NCBI RefSeq assembly: GCF_017876625.1
Contig: NZ_JAGIOH010000001.1
Span: 4,051,501-4,115,500 of the forward strand
DNA from: Streptomyces syringium
GTDB taxonomy: Bacteria > Actinomycetota > Actinomycetes > Streptomycetales > Streptomycetaceae
Direction of reading: 5' to 3'
DNA: 64,000 nt
The translations under genes and the position numbers were made by a program. The notes beneath the pieces are model-generated. The model was not told where the DNA came from. It saw nothing but the letters and a program-made list of their open reading frames with translations, and ran no database searches. Shown here one piece after another: positions 1 through 7,023 of this stretch (within the stretch, counting starts at the first letter, position 1; each line of letters starts with the position of its first letter).

Positions 1-149
1 TGGCATTTGAACCCGACATCGGCACAAACCATCACTGAACCCGCCGTCCGGACGACGGACGGCAGGCGAACGTTTTGGGTTGGTTTGTATGCCCGTGGAA
101 TTTTTCATCACCGGATCGGGAACGCGACGGCCCGATTCGGCCATCCCCT

Positions 150-176
150 AGGGCACATCAGGTTGTCATGTGCCCT
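150..176. promoter_or_regulatory. Perfect dyad upstream of the esterase gene
   Basis: Nine-base arms (150-158 and 168-176) are perfectly complementary with a nine-base spacer. The dyad lies about 36 bases before the esterase start, so it could be an operator or a 5' leader hairpin. No regulator gene is adjacent, so the role is unknown. Confidence 0.4.
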
Positions 177-212
177 CCCTCGGGGGCAGCCGAACCATGC
201 GGAGCGACGCGG

Positions 213-1313
213 ATGACGTATTCACCTTCTGGCCACCACCCGCCCCACGGGCGTCGCCAGCCGTCCCGCGCCAGGCGGTGGATCATCGTCGTGGCGTCCA
301 TAGTCACGCTCGGGCTGATCGCCTGGCCCGTGATGACTCACTACGAGATACCTCCTTTCACGGACAAGGGCGACCCCGTCAGCTACGGCGACGTCGACCC
401 GCAGCCTCCCGCCGGCGGTGGAAAGCAGGAGGTCGTCGACTCCAAGGTCCTGATGCCGACCGGACCGAAGGCCGCCTTCAAGAACGCCCGGACCCTCAAG
501 GACGGCACCCACGTCAGCGTCGTCACCCTGGACGGCAAGAAGTCCGGCTTCAAGGGCAAGGTCTGGGTCTGGGCGCCCAAGGAGTACACGGACGACCCGA
601 AGTACGCCACGCACGGCTTCCCCGTCATGATCGCCCTGCCCGGCGGCCCCGGCTTCGGCACCAACTACTGGTGGGCCGGCTTCAACTTCCAGGAGAACAT
701 GGCCAAGTGGTACAAGGAGGGCAAGAGCAAGCCCTTCCTGCTGGCCATGCCGGTCCTGAACCCCGGCCCGGACGACAAGGGCACCTACTGGGACGGCAGT
801 GACATCCCCGGCCAGCCGAAGATGGGCACCTGGCTGACGGAGGACGTCCCGGACCTGATGAAGGCCAACTTCCGCACGATCAAGTCACGTGACGGCTGGG
901 CGTTCATGGGCTCTTCCACCGGCGGGTTCGCGGGCCTGAAGGCCGTTCTGAAGCACCCGGACAAGTTCAAGGCAGCCATCGCGAACGGTCCGGACTTCGT
1001 CCCGGACTCCCTCCTGTGGCGCGGCCACGAGAAGGAGCAGCGGGAGAACACCCCCTCGGTCCTCGCCAAGCAGCTGATCGACACCAAGGGCCCGGACGTC
1101 TACCTCGCCTTCCAGGTCGGTACGCGGGAGGGTGCGGCGACCATGAAGGGCGTGAAGGACTTCATGGCCCAGTCCGGCAAGGGCCCGGTCCACACCTACC
1201 TGCGGCCCATCGAGGGCGGCCGGCACGATGGCGCTTCCTACGCGCCGAACCTGGGCCTCGGGCCCATCCAGTGGATCAGCGAGCAGATTTCGGGGCCGAT
1301 TCCCGCGTCCTGA
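213..1313 (+). CDS. Membrane-anchored or secreted alpha/beta-hydrolase (esterase-like)
   Basis: The product is 366 aa. Residues about 25-45 form one hydrophobic segment after a basic N-terminus, so the protein is probably exported or anchored with the enzyme domain outside. The core carries a GSSTG nucleophile elbow (Ser about 235) and a late HDG (REGGRHDG-like) segment that could supply the catalytic His. This matches the antigen-85/esterase-D type of hydrolase. The ATG at 213 is preferred over upstream starts because GGAG precedes it and the hydrophobic segment then sits near the N-terminus. The substrate is unknown. It is a single-gene unit, followed after 53 bases by a TfoX-domain gene. 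Confidence 0.75.
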   Translation: MTYSPSGHHPPHGRRQPSRARRWIIVVASIVTLGLIAWPVMTHYEIPPFTDKGDPVSYGDVDPQPPAGGGKQEVVDSKVLMPTGPKAAFKNARTLKDGTHVSVVTLDGKKSGFKGKVWVWAPKEYTDDPKYATHGFPVMIALPGGPGFGTNYWWAGFNFQENMAKWYKEGKSKPFLLAMPVLNPGPDDKGTYWDGSDIPGQPKMGTWLTEDVPDLMKANFRTIKSRDGWAFMGSSTGGFAGLKAVLKHPDKFKAAIANGPDFVPDSLLWRGHEKEQRENTPSVLAKQLIDTKGPDVYLAFQVGTREGAATMKGVKDFMAQSGKGPVHTYLRPIEGGRHDGASYAPNLGLGPIQWISEQISGPIPAS

Positions 1314-1366
1314 CGGTTGCCGCTCCACGGCGCGCGGGTGCCGGAACGCGCGGTTAGCGTGGCGTC

Positions 1367-1693
1367 ATGGCATACGACGAAGTGCTGGCGGAGCGGATCA
1401 AGGAACGTCTTGAGCCCGAGGGCGTGACCGCGAAGAAGATGTTCGGCGGGATCACCTTCCTCCTACAGGGCAATGCGCTGGCCAATCTGTACGAAGAGGG
1501 CCTGATGGTGCGCGTCGGGCCGGACGGGATGGATGAGGCCCTGGCCCGGCCCGGCACCAAGCAGCTGGTGTTCAGGGGCAAGGAGCAGAACGGCTGGGTG
1601 GTCCTCGCGGAGGACACCCTCGACGACGACGTTCTGGACGACTGGCTGAAGTGGGCCATGGAGGTCACGGCGGAGCTTCCGCCCAAGAAGTAA
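1367..1693 (+). CDS. TfoX N-terminal domain protein
   Basis: This 108 aa protein consists of a single TfoX/Sxy N-terminal domain, recognised from the segment VTAKKMFGGITFLLQG followed by the pattern of short strands ending in LKWAMEVT. Stand-alone TfoX_N proteins are common in actinobacteria. Despite the name there is no evidence that they act in competence, and their function is not established. The gene begins at ATG 1367 and is followed by a strong terminator hairpin (1715-1752). Confidence 0.8.
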   Translation: MAYDEVLAERIKERLEPEGVTAKKMFGGITFLLQGNALANLYEEGLMVRVGPDGMDEALARPGTKQLVFRGKEQNGWVVLAEDTLDDDVLDDWLKWAMEVTAELPPKK

Positions 1694-1714
1694 CCCGGCT
1701 TGCCCGGCCGCCTG

Positions 1715-1752
1715 CGGCGCCGGGGACCAGTGCTCACTGGTCCCCGGCGCCG
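1715..1752. terminator. Strong hairpin after the TfoX gene
   Basis: Two 18-base arms are perfectly complementary with a two-base gap between them. There is no U-tract, as is usual in Streptomyces. It lies between convergent coding stretches and could stop transcription in both directions. Confidence 0.7.
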
Positions 1753-1994
1753 TTCTTGCTGATCCCGTCGTCGCCGTCGTCGCCGTGGTTCTCGTGCTGC
1801 CGGGTGAGGGCGTGGGCGGCGCGCAGCAGGCGGCTGCCCAACTGCTCCAGGTGCGGAGCGAGGTCAGGGCTGCCGTGGATGGTGTCCTCGGAGCCGAGGT
1901 CGATGGCGACCGGGTCGGCGGCGACCAGGGCGTCCAGGAGTCCGACGCCCCGGTGCCGAGTGCCGGCAGCGGGGCGTCGAAGGAGCCGGACGAC
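1734..1994 (-). pseudogene. In-frame coding-like extension beyond the stop of the small secreted protein
   Basis: Immediately after the TAG stop of the small secreted protein (1995-1997) the same minus-strand frame stays open for 86 codons to a TGA at 1734-1736. By my count about nine in ten codons end in G or C, which is coding-like for this genome. The translation contains LLDALVAADPVAIDL and ends in an acidic, Gly/Asn-rich tail. No good independent start or ribosome-binding site is visible. It may be the remnant 3' part of a longer gene interrupted by the TAG, or a chance open frame. The family is not recognised. Confidence 0.35.
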
Positions 1995-2213
1995 CTACTT
2001 CAGGGGGCCTTTGGCGAGACCGAAGAAGATGCCGGTGGCAGTGTCGAACTGGGACTTCGGAGGATCGGGGAGCACGGCGGTAAATCCTGCCACGGCGTTC
2101 TCCGCTGTTGTCAGGGCCTCGGCGGGGTTAGGGGCGGGTGCGGCGTGGGCGGCAGGGGTGGCCAGGCAGAGGCTGGCGGCGGCAAGCGCGGCAGCTGAAA
2201 TGATTTTCTTCAT
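1995..2213 (-). CDS. Small secreted protein (72 aa)
   Basis: The start at ATG 2213 gives MKKIISAAALAAASL, a textbook Sec signal peptide, with a likely signal peptidase site after THAA-like residues (AHA|AP, about residue 24). The mature peptide of about 48 residues is unrecognised and ends GIFFGLAKGPLK. The upstream in-frame start would bury the signal peptide and was rejected. It resembles, in layout only, the small secreted protein at 5583-5765, which also has about 25 residues of signal and a short mature part rich in Ala, Thr and Val. Function is unknown. Confidence 0.65.
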   Translation of the reverse strand: MKKIISAAALAAASLCLATPAAHAAPAPNPAEALTTAENAVAGFTAVLPDPPKSQFDTATGIFFGLAKGPLK

Positions 2214-2387
2214 GATCTGCCAACGAACCTTGCAGGTGAAGGGCACGGGCAGGGTGCCGGCCAGTGCGTCAGACACTTGCCTGCGCCGCGGGGCCTGACC
2301 CAGCTCACGTCGACGTACCGAGGGGCGGGAGGGCGGTACCGCCCTCCCGGGGGCCCTGTGCCGCCGGGCCCGAGGCCCGAGCAGCTC

Positions 2388-2418
2388 TTGACCTCGAGTT
2401 CTGTTGAGGTACCAGACT
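2388..2418 (+). promoter_or_regulatory. SoxR-box-like MerR-type promoter of the ABM monooxygenase
   Basis: A TTGACC -35 (2388-2393) and a CAGACT -10 (2413-2418) are 19 bases apart, the long spacer typical of MerR-family promoters. The spacer dyad CCTCGAGTTCTGTTGAGG resembles the enterobacterial SoxR box CCTCAAGTTAACTTGAGG. From memory of the S. coelicolor SoxR regulon, one target is an ABM-type monooxygenase, which fits this gene. Confidence 0.6.
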
Positions 2419-2474
2419 TTCGCTCAGGAGATCCACTCCTCCCGGCCGTGCCGATCACACCAGGAGAATCACTC

Positions 2475-2828
2475 ATGTCGAACGACCTCGGTTTCAGCTC
2501 GATCATCGAGTACGCCGTCGACGGCCCCGCGACTCAGTCCGAGCTCGTGAGCGCGTTCGCCAAGATCCAGGAGCAGTGGGTGAGTTTCTACCCGGGCTAC
2601 CTCTCGGCCCGGTTCCACGTGAGCACGGACGGCACTCGCGTGTACACCGTCGTGCACTGGGCGACCGAGGCGGACTACCGCAACTTCATCGAGACGTCCG
2701 ACATGGAGGGCCGCATGGCGGCCATCGAGAAGGCACTGGCCGGGCTCTCCGGCAAGGCCGAGCCCCGCATGGCGGGGGCCCCGACGTACACGGTCGTGCG
2801 CGAGATCGGTCCGGCGGCGGGGAACTGA
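2475..2828 (+). CDS. ABM-domain (antibiotic biosynthesis monooxygenase type) protein
   Basis: The 117 aa product has the size and layout of a single-domain ABM ferredoxin-like barrel, with FHVSTDGTRVYTVVHW and a later VVREIG strand. Such proteins are small cytosolic oxygenases for quinones or redox-active aromatics, or haem-degrading relatives. The ATG at 2475 follows CAGGAG with good spacing; the upstream in-frame start runs through the promoter and was rejected. The promoter has a SoxR-like dyad, which suggests induction by redox-cycling compounds. The true substrate cannot be read from sequence. Confidence 0.75.
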   Translation: MSNDLGFSSIIEYAVDGPATQSELVSAFAKIQEQWVSFYPGYLSARFHVSTDGTRVYTVVHWATEADYRNFIETSDMEGRMAAIEKALAGLSGKAEPRMAGAPTYTVVREIGPAAGN

Positions 2829-2831
2829 CTT

Positions 2832-3032
2832 TTACGTTCGTAGCGTGGCTACGAAGACGGCCCAGGCCGTGGCGGGGATCGCCAGGACTGGGCCGTCGGG
2901 GTTTTTGGAGTCCCGGACCGGGACGATGCCGGGTATGTTGTCGGCGATCTCGACGCAGTCGTCGCCGAGTTCGCTGCTGTGGCTGCTCTTGTGCCACCTG
3001 GCAGCGCTCAGGTCGGGTCGTACGGTGCGCAT
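2832..3032 (-). CDS. DUF397 domain protein
   Basis: The 66 aa product matches the DUF397 pattern: an N-terminal WHKSSHSS motif, then DDCVEIAD, then a VPVRDSKNPDGPVL segment. DUF397 genes sit next to Scr1-type XRE regulators throughout Streptomyces and behave as their small partners, as in the BldB/Abaa-like loci. Here the start lies 25 bases inside the 3' end of the XRE gene, so the two are translationally coupled. The exact biochemical role is unknown. Confidence 0.9.
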   Translation of the reverse strand: MRTVRPDLSAARWHKSSHSSELGDDCVEIADNIPGIVPVRDSKNPDGPVLAIPATAWAVFVATLRT

Positions 3033-3853
3033 GGGTAGTGCGCCTCCATTACCTTGCGGATGAAGTCTTCGGATGCCGCTGGCGAGAGTGCGTTGGCCTG
3101 CATGCGGTCGTAGGCAGCCGCATACTTTGCAACCTCCTCCGGCTCTTCGATGATCCCACCGGATCGGATCCCCTCCATGTAGACGACCTCGCCCTTCTTC
3201 GGGAGTGTCAGGATGGTCAGTGAACCGCCCATCGCGACCGGGTCGGGACTCTCATACGGGAGGATCTGGACGTGGACGCGCGGTCGTTCTGCCAGAGCCA
3301 GCAGGTGGGCCAGTTGGCCCCGCATGACGTCGCGCCCGCCCACGATTCGGTAGAGAACCGCCTGATCCAGGATGATCCACAGCCATGGGGGCTCAGGCGT
3401 ATCGAGCCGCGCTTGTCGGCTCAGGCGAATCGAGACCTTCTCCTCCAGATTCGACGCGCCGTAGTTCTCCCCAGCCTGGAACAGCGCCCGCATGAACTCC
3501 TCTGTCTGGGCCAGCCCTGGAATCACCTGCGAGAACTTGTGCATCCTCGTCGCCTTGGTTTCGTACTCGAAGAAGCGCCGGGACCAGAAGGGAAACGGCG
3601 GCGTGTAGCCGATGTGCTCCCAGAGATCGCACAGGTCGCCGTCTGCCCCTAGGACTTCGTCCAGGGCGTTGGACAACTGCCTCGGCAGCGACTCTGTCCC
3701 CAGCTCGATCTTCGCGATGCGGCTGTGTGTGACGTGAACTTTTTCGCCCAGCTCGCGCTGCGTCCATCCGGCTTGGATGCGCAGCTTGCGGACCTTCTTG
3801 CCGTAGAGCGCGGCGAGGGAGGTCGACGGATCAAGTTCCTTGGGTGCGGGCAT
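3008..3853 (-). CDS. XRE-family regulator with Scr1/DUF5753 C-terminal domain
   Basis: The 281 aa protein begins with an HTH_3 domain (about residues 15-70, GWTQRELGEKVHVTHSRIAKIE) followed by a DUF5753 ligand or partner-binding domain (FSQVIPGLAQTEEF, SIRLSRQARLD, VHVQILPY). This is the standard regulator of XRE/DUF397 loci. The ATG at 3853 is preceded by AGGA; the longer frame from 3904 lacks such support. It overlaps the DUF397 gene downstream and is divergent from a small protein gene. Autoregulation is likely but no operator is evident. Confidence 0.9.
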   Translation of the reverse strand: MPAPKELDPSTSLAALYGKKVRKLRIQAGWTQRELGEKVHVTHSRIAKIELGTESLPRQLSNALDEVLGADGDLCDLWEHIGYTPPFPFWSRRFFEYETKATRMHKFSQVIPGLAQTEEFMRALFQAGENYGASNLEEKVSIRLSRQARLDTPEPPWLWIILDQAVLYRIVGGRDVMRGQLAHLLALAERPRVHVQILPYESPDPVAMGGSLTILTLPKKGEVVYMEGIRSGGIIEEPEEVAKYAAAYDRMQANALSPAASEDFIRKVMEAHYPCAPYDPT

Positions 3854-3968
3854 CGTTCCTCTCGTTTTCGATAAAAAGCGTCCCAAGCCATTACCCCTGG
3901 TCACCGTACCGCTACGGCCCGATGCTCGTAAGGAAAAGTCGGGTCAGGGCGTGCGGAGGCAGGATGTG

Positions 3969-4274
3969 ATGACGTACCGGGAAGGTGCGTACGTGGTCGA
4001 TACGCGCAACGGGACGTTCGCGCAGGTCATGGGCAGGATCGGGCCCCGGGTGCAGGTGCGCCGGCCCGGGGGCGGGCGGGAGTGGGAAGTACCACCCACG
4101 GCCTTGCGGCTGGCTACGTTCGAGGAGTGCCGGGCGGCCGATCCTGCCGACCGGTGTGATGAATGCGAGGGGATCAGGGACGGGCGGCGGGCCGCCGAGG
4201 CACGTGGCGACAAGTCGGCGATGACCGACGCTGCCGTGCTCATGGGGCGCCACCAACGCGAGGCCCACCCGTGA
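3969..4274 (+). CDS. Small conserved-type protein beside the XRE/DUF397 locus
   Basis: The 101 aa product starts MTYREGAYVVDTRNG behind a GGAGG at 3955-3959. The N-terminal half looks like a small beta-barrel of SH3 type (VQVRRPGGGREWEVPP). The C-terminal half is charged and holds a CRAADPADRCDEC cysteine cluster that might bind a metal. Small proteins of this layout are often divergent from XRE genes in Streptomyces. Its stop overlaps the GTG of the next small gene, so the two form an operon. Function is unknown. Confidence 0.7.
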   Translation: MTYREGAYVVDTRNGTFAQVMGRIGPRVQVRRPGGGREWEVPPTALRLATFEECRAADPADRCDECEGIRDGRRAAEARGDKSAMTDAAVLMGRHQREAHP

Positions 4275-4438
4275 CGCGCGTGGTGGGCCGTGTCGTCTCC
4301 GCCTGCTCGCATCACGCCGAGTGGACGCGCACAGCCGACAAAGCCACTTGTAAGAGGTGTGGTGTCGAGCGGTACTCGTCATATCGGCTGCTCAGAATGC
4401 CGGTTGAGCAGTCATTCCTCCCACGCCGCCAGCGCTGA
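4271..4438 (+). CDS. Tiny zinc-ribbon-like protein (55 aa)
   Basis: The GTG at 4271 overlaps the upstream stop (GTGA), which indicates translational coupling. The peptide holds CSHHAEW followed 15 residues later by CKRCG, a C-x-H...C-x-x-C set that could bind zinc. Its 3' end overlaps the convergent helix-turn-helix gene by 47 bases. It is too short for confident family assignment. Confidence 0.6.
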   Translation: MTRVVGRVVSACSHHAEWTRTADKATCKRCGVERYSSYRLLRMPVEQSFLPRRQR

Positions 4439-5261
4439 GCGTCGCCGCTTCCTGGCGGCAGTCGCGGCATTTGGTCTCGTCCGCCACCGGGCGGAAGACG
4501 CGGTCGCAGGTGCCTGCGCAGGAGCGCAGCGGCTGTGGGGCGGTCACGGGGGCTGTGAAGGGCGGGATCTCCGGCATCTTGCGGGTGAGGCGGTTGTGGG
4601 CCAGCGCGGCGGGGGAGTGGACGCGGGCCGGAAGGCCGTCCGTCAGGGCTTCGCGGAGGTCCTTGGCTGTGGCGCCGCGCAGGAGCCATTCGCCTGCGAG
4701 GGCGGCGAGTTGTTGGATGTCGCGGCCGGTGAAGCGCAGCCGGTGTTCCTGGTGGGAGACGGAGGCGAGGATGAGGCCTCCTCGCTCGATGAGCGGGGTG
4801 GGGACGTGGGAAGGCTGGGAGGGCTGGGAGGGAGGGTTGTCTTTCTTTCCCTCTGTGTTTGTTGGGTGACGGCCGATGGACCGGTCTGTCGGTTCGCCGG
4901 TGGCCGGTTTCTGGGCAGTCGGTGTGACCTGCGGGAATCCGTCCCGCACCGCCACTGCTTCGGTGTCCGTGAGGACCACGGGCGAGACCAGCTGGGTGGT
5001 CCTCCACTTGCCGCGCTCGACCTGGAGCCGCCACTCGTGGACGTAGCCCTCGGCCTTCAGTTCCCGCTTCGCGCGGGTGAAGGCGCCCTTCGTGATCCCT
5101 GCGGCCTTCCCCGCTTCGCACAGGGGTGCGTCCACACTGGCCGGGAGGGACAGCTGCCAGATCAGCAGCCGTACGGCGTTCGCCGACAGGCGCGGGTGGC
5201 GGATGATCTCGTTCGATACCTGCGTGAAGAAACGCTCAGGGGCGATAACATGCCGAAGCAT
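4392..5261 (-). CDS. Winged-helix protein with C-terminal zinc ribbon
   Basis: The 289 aa product has an N-terminal winged-helix region (HPRLSANAVRLLIWQL, then GITKGAFTRAKRELKAEGY) of the kind found in replication-initiator and phage-type HTH proteins. A Pro/Ser-rich linker follows, and a C-terminal CAGTCDRVFRP...CRDCR ribbon may bind zinc. The ATG at 5261 is chosen because AGGAG stands eight bases upstream; a longer frame begins at 5345 without such support. It is a stand-alone minus-strand gene with two tandem hairpins in its leader. It is probably a DNA-binding protein, target unknown. Confidence 0.7.
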   Translation of the reverse strand: MLRHVIAPERFFTQVSNEIIRHPRLSANAVRLLIWQLSLPASVDAPLCEAGKAAGITKGAFTRAKRELKAEGYVHEWRLQVERGKWRTTQLVSPVVLTDTEAVAVRDGFPQVTPTAQKPATGEPTDRSIGRHPTNTEGKKDNPPSQPSQPSHVPTPLIERGGLILASVSHQEHRLRFTGRDIQQLAALAGEWLLRGATAKDLREALTDGLPARVHSPAALAHNRLTRKMPEIPPFTAPVTAPQPLRSCAGTCDRVFRPVADETKCRDCRQEAATLSAGGVGGMTAQPAF

Positions 5262-5582
5262 CCTGGGACTCCTTGTGTAAGTCCTCGTGGGTGTAGGCCC
5301 TCGGCCGGTGTTCGCTGCACCTGCCGAGGGCCGCTTCGTTTTCATGACGAAGCAGCCGATTGCCGGTCACCGTACCGCAATCTCCAGGGCCGCCAGGGGC
5401 GCTCAACTCCCTTGCCTTCGAACGACGTTCCTGGCGCACCTTCTGTTCGGTTTTCTTCGTGAACTGTGCTCATTCGGGTGAGTGCCGCATACACGGTCAT
5501 CGGCTTGGGCATTCGAGAGGAACTCGACGACCGCGACTGCCGAGTCGAGCGCCAACTACCCCGCCTCGAAGGGCACATCGCC
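5262..5582. other. Intergenic region between divergent genes
   Basis: This 321-base stretch separates the winged-helix gene (minus) and a small secreted protein gene (plus). It holds two adjacent hairpins (5296-5332 and 5333-5353) that would lie in the leader of the minus-strand transcript. I see no convincing gene. Confidence 0.6.
5296..5353 (-). promoter_or_regulatory. Two tandem leader hairpins
   Basis: The first hairpin has perfect 10-base arms (5296-5305 and 5323-5332) with a 17-base loop. The second abuts it, with perfect 7-base arms (5333-5339 and 5347-5353). Both lie 35-92 bases upstream of the winged-helix start at 5261 and could act as an attenuator or operator. Confidence 0.4.
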
Positions 5583-5765
5583 ATGCGTCGCATCGCTGCC
5601 GTATTCCTGGGAACCGCCGCGCTCCTCGGCGCTCTCGCCACCCCCGCCTCCGCCGCCCCCTCGGGCGGCACCGTCGAAACCGCTGCCGCCAACCTCGTCG
5701 ACGTGGCCCGCAACGCGATCACGGGCGTCGAGGTCACTCTCGACAACGTCACCAGCGGCGCGTAG
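5583..5765 (+). CDS. Small secreted protein (60 aa)
   Basis: From ATG 5583 the product begins MRRIAAVFLGTAALLG, a Sec signal peptide ending near ASA|AP (about residue 25). The mature part of about 35 residues is mildly acidic and ends NVTSGA. A longer in-frame start at 5466 would put the signal sequence internally and is rejected. GAAGGG lies about ten bases before the start. It is followed after 59 bases by another secreted-protein gene on the same strand. Function unknown. Confidence 0.65.
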   Translation: MRRIAAVFLGTAALLGALATPASAAPSGGTVETAAANLVDVARNAITGVEVTLDNVTSGA

Positions 5766-5824
5766 CCGCCCCGGCACGTGAGCGCCTGAGCCAAGCCCCA
5801 CCCACTCCACGTGAGGACCACACC

Positions 5825-6184
5825 TTGACGCGCCTACGCGCCATCGCCACTGCCGCCGCCTGTGCCTTGGCACTGGTCATTGCCACCCCGGGTACCGCCT
5901 CCGCCGAGGCGATCGGCGACCTCCACTACACCTACACCGACGCTCAGGGCACCGAGCAGAGGGAGAAGCTGTCGGACCCCGACCTGCCCTCCAGTGAATG
6001 CCTCGACGTCAAGCAAGCGCAGGGTGATGACACCAAGCCCGCGCATTCGCCGTACAACAACACCGACACGACCGTCTGGATCTTCCCGGACCGCGACTGC
6101 GAGGGCGACCGGACCATCTTGAAGGCGGGCGCGAAAGGCGGAGTGAACCTGAAGTTCCGCTCCTTCTACTACCACCACAGCTGA
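5825..6184 (+). CDS. Secreted protein, possibly beta/gamma-crystallin-like
   Basis: The 119 aa product starts at a TTG (5825) behind GAGGA. The signal peptide includes ATAAACALALVIATPG and is cleaved near ASA|EA. The mature domain has two cysteines (SSECLD and DRDCEGD) and a C-terminal VWIFPDRDCEGDR...LKFRSFYY pattern. This is reminiscent of small secreted beta/gamma-crystallin or killer-toxin-like folds of Streptomyces, but the match is loose and is an inference. It probably shares a transcript with the upstream secreted peptide. Confidence 0.65.
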   Translation: MTRLRAIATAAACALALVIATPGTASAEAIGDLHYTYTDAQGTEQREKLSDPDLPSSECLDVKQAQGDDTKPAHSPYNNTDTTVWIFPDRDCEGDRTILKAGAKGGVNLKFRSFYYHHS

Positions 6185-6227
6185 GACCCGCTGCCCCGGT
6201 GCGACCCCACCCAGGGCTCGCACCGGG

Positions 6228-6986
6228 TCACCGTCCATCAGATGGGGAAGGCTTCACGGAGTCGCGGTTCCTGCGCTGCTTGGCGCGCTGGGCGAGCACA
6301 GCGAGGATGCGTTGCCACGTCGGTGATGTCTCAGTGATCCGGGAGAAGACGAGTGCCGCGCTTGTCGCCCGGTCGCTGTCCTGATCGTGTTCGATCTCCC
6401 ATGCGTCCAGGTCATCGATGAGCTGGTCCACGCGTGGATCGTGCGGGTTCCAGTCGAGGGACTGATCGCAGGCGAGATAGAGGCGCGTCGTCTCCGGGTC
6501 GTCGAAGCTGGCGGCCTTGTCCTGTATGGCCTGCGGCATGGATTGCGGCTCCAGTGCCTGCATCAGGATCCACACGTCGCGTTCGAGCCGGACCGTTCGT
6601 TCGCTGACCCCGAGACTGCGCATGCGATTCAGGTTGGCGACCGCACCGGGAGGCAGCACGAGGCTTTCACCGCCGGCCAGTTCAGCGATCCGACGGCGGT
6701 GTTCGGTGAGCTGGTCGATCTTGCGCTGCAACGCGGCGTCGATGTCGGTGATGGCGGCGGCGAACTCGTCCGGCTGTGCGTGCAGCAGTGCGTCGATACG
6801 GGCCAGGGGCACCCCGGCGTCGGCGAGGGTCCTGATGCGGATGAGGTCCACCGCCGCTTGCGCGCTGTAGCGGCGGTAGCCGGAGGCATCACGCTCGGGC
6901 TCGGGTAACAGGCCGACGTGGTGGTAGTGGCGAACGGTGCGCACGGTCACGCCTGCGGTCGCCGCGAGTTGGCTGATCGTGAGCAC
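6228..6986 (-). CDS. MerR-family transcriptional regulator
   Basis: The 252 aa protein starts MLTISQLAATAGVTVRTVRHYHHVGLL, a canonical MerR DNA-binding domain, followed by the linker helix and dimerisation coil (about residues 75-110). The C-terminal 140 residues form an unassigned ligand-binding region with WQRILAVLAQRAKQR near the end. No conserved metal-binding cysteines are present, so a small organic inducer is more likely. It lies 37 bases downstream of an alpha/beta-hydrolase gene on the same strand. A MerR-type dyad upstream of that gene suggests the pair is autoregulated. Confidence 0.9.
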   Translation of the reverse strand: MLTISQLAATAGVTVRTVRHYHHVGLLPEPERDASGYRRYSAQAAVDLIRIRTLADAGVPLARIDALLHAQPDEFAAAITDIDAALQRKIDQLTEHRRRIAELAGGESLVLPPGAVANLNRMRSLGVSERTVRLERDVWILMQALEPQSMPQAIQDKAASFDDPETTRLYLACDQSLDWNPHDPRVDQLIDDLDAWEIEHDQDSDRATSAALVFSRITETSPTWQRILAVLAQRAKQRRNRDSVKPSPSDGR

Positions 6987-7023
6987 CGTTCACCTCGGAT
7001 CGTTGGGCCTGGTCCTGCCGAGC

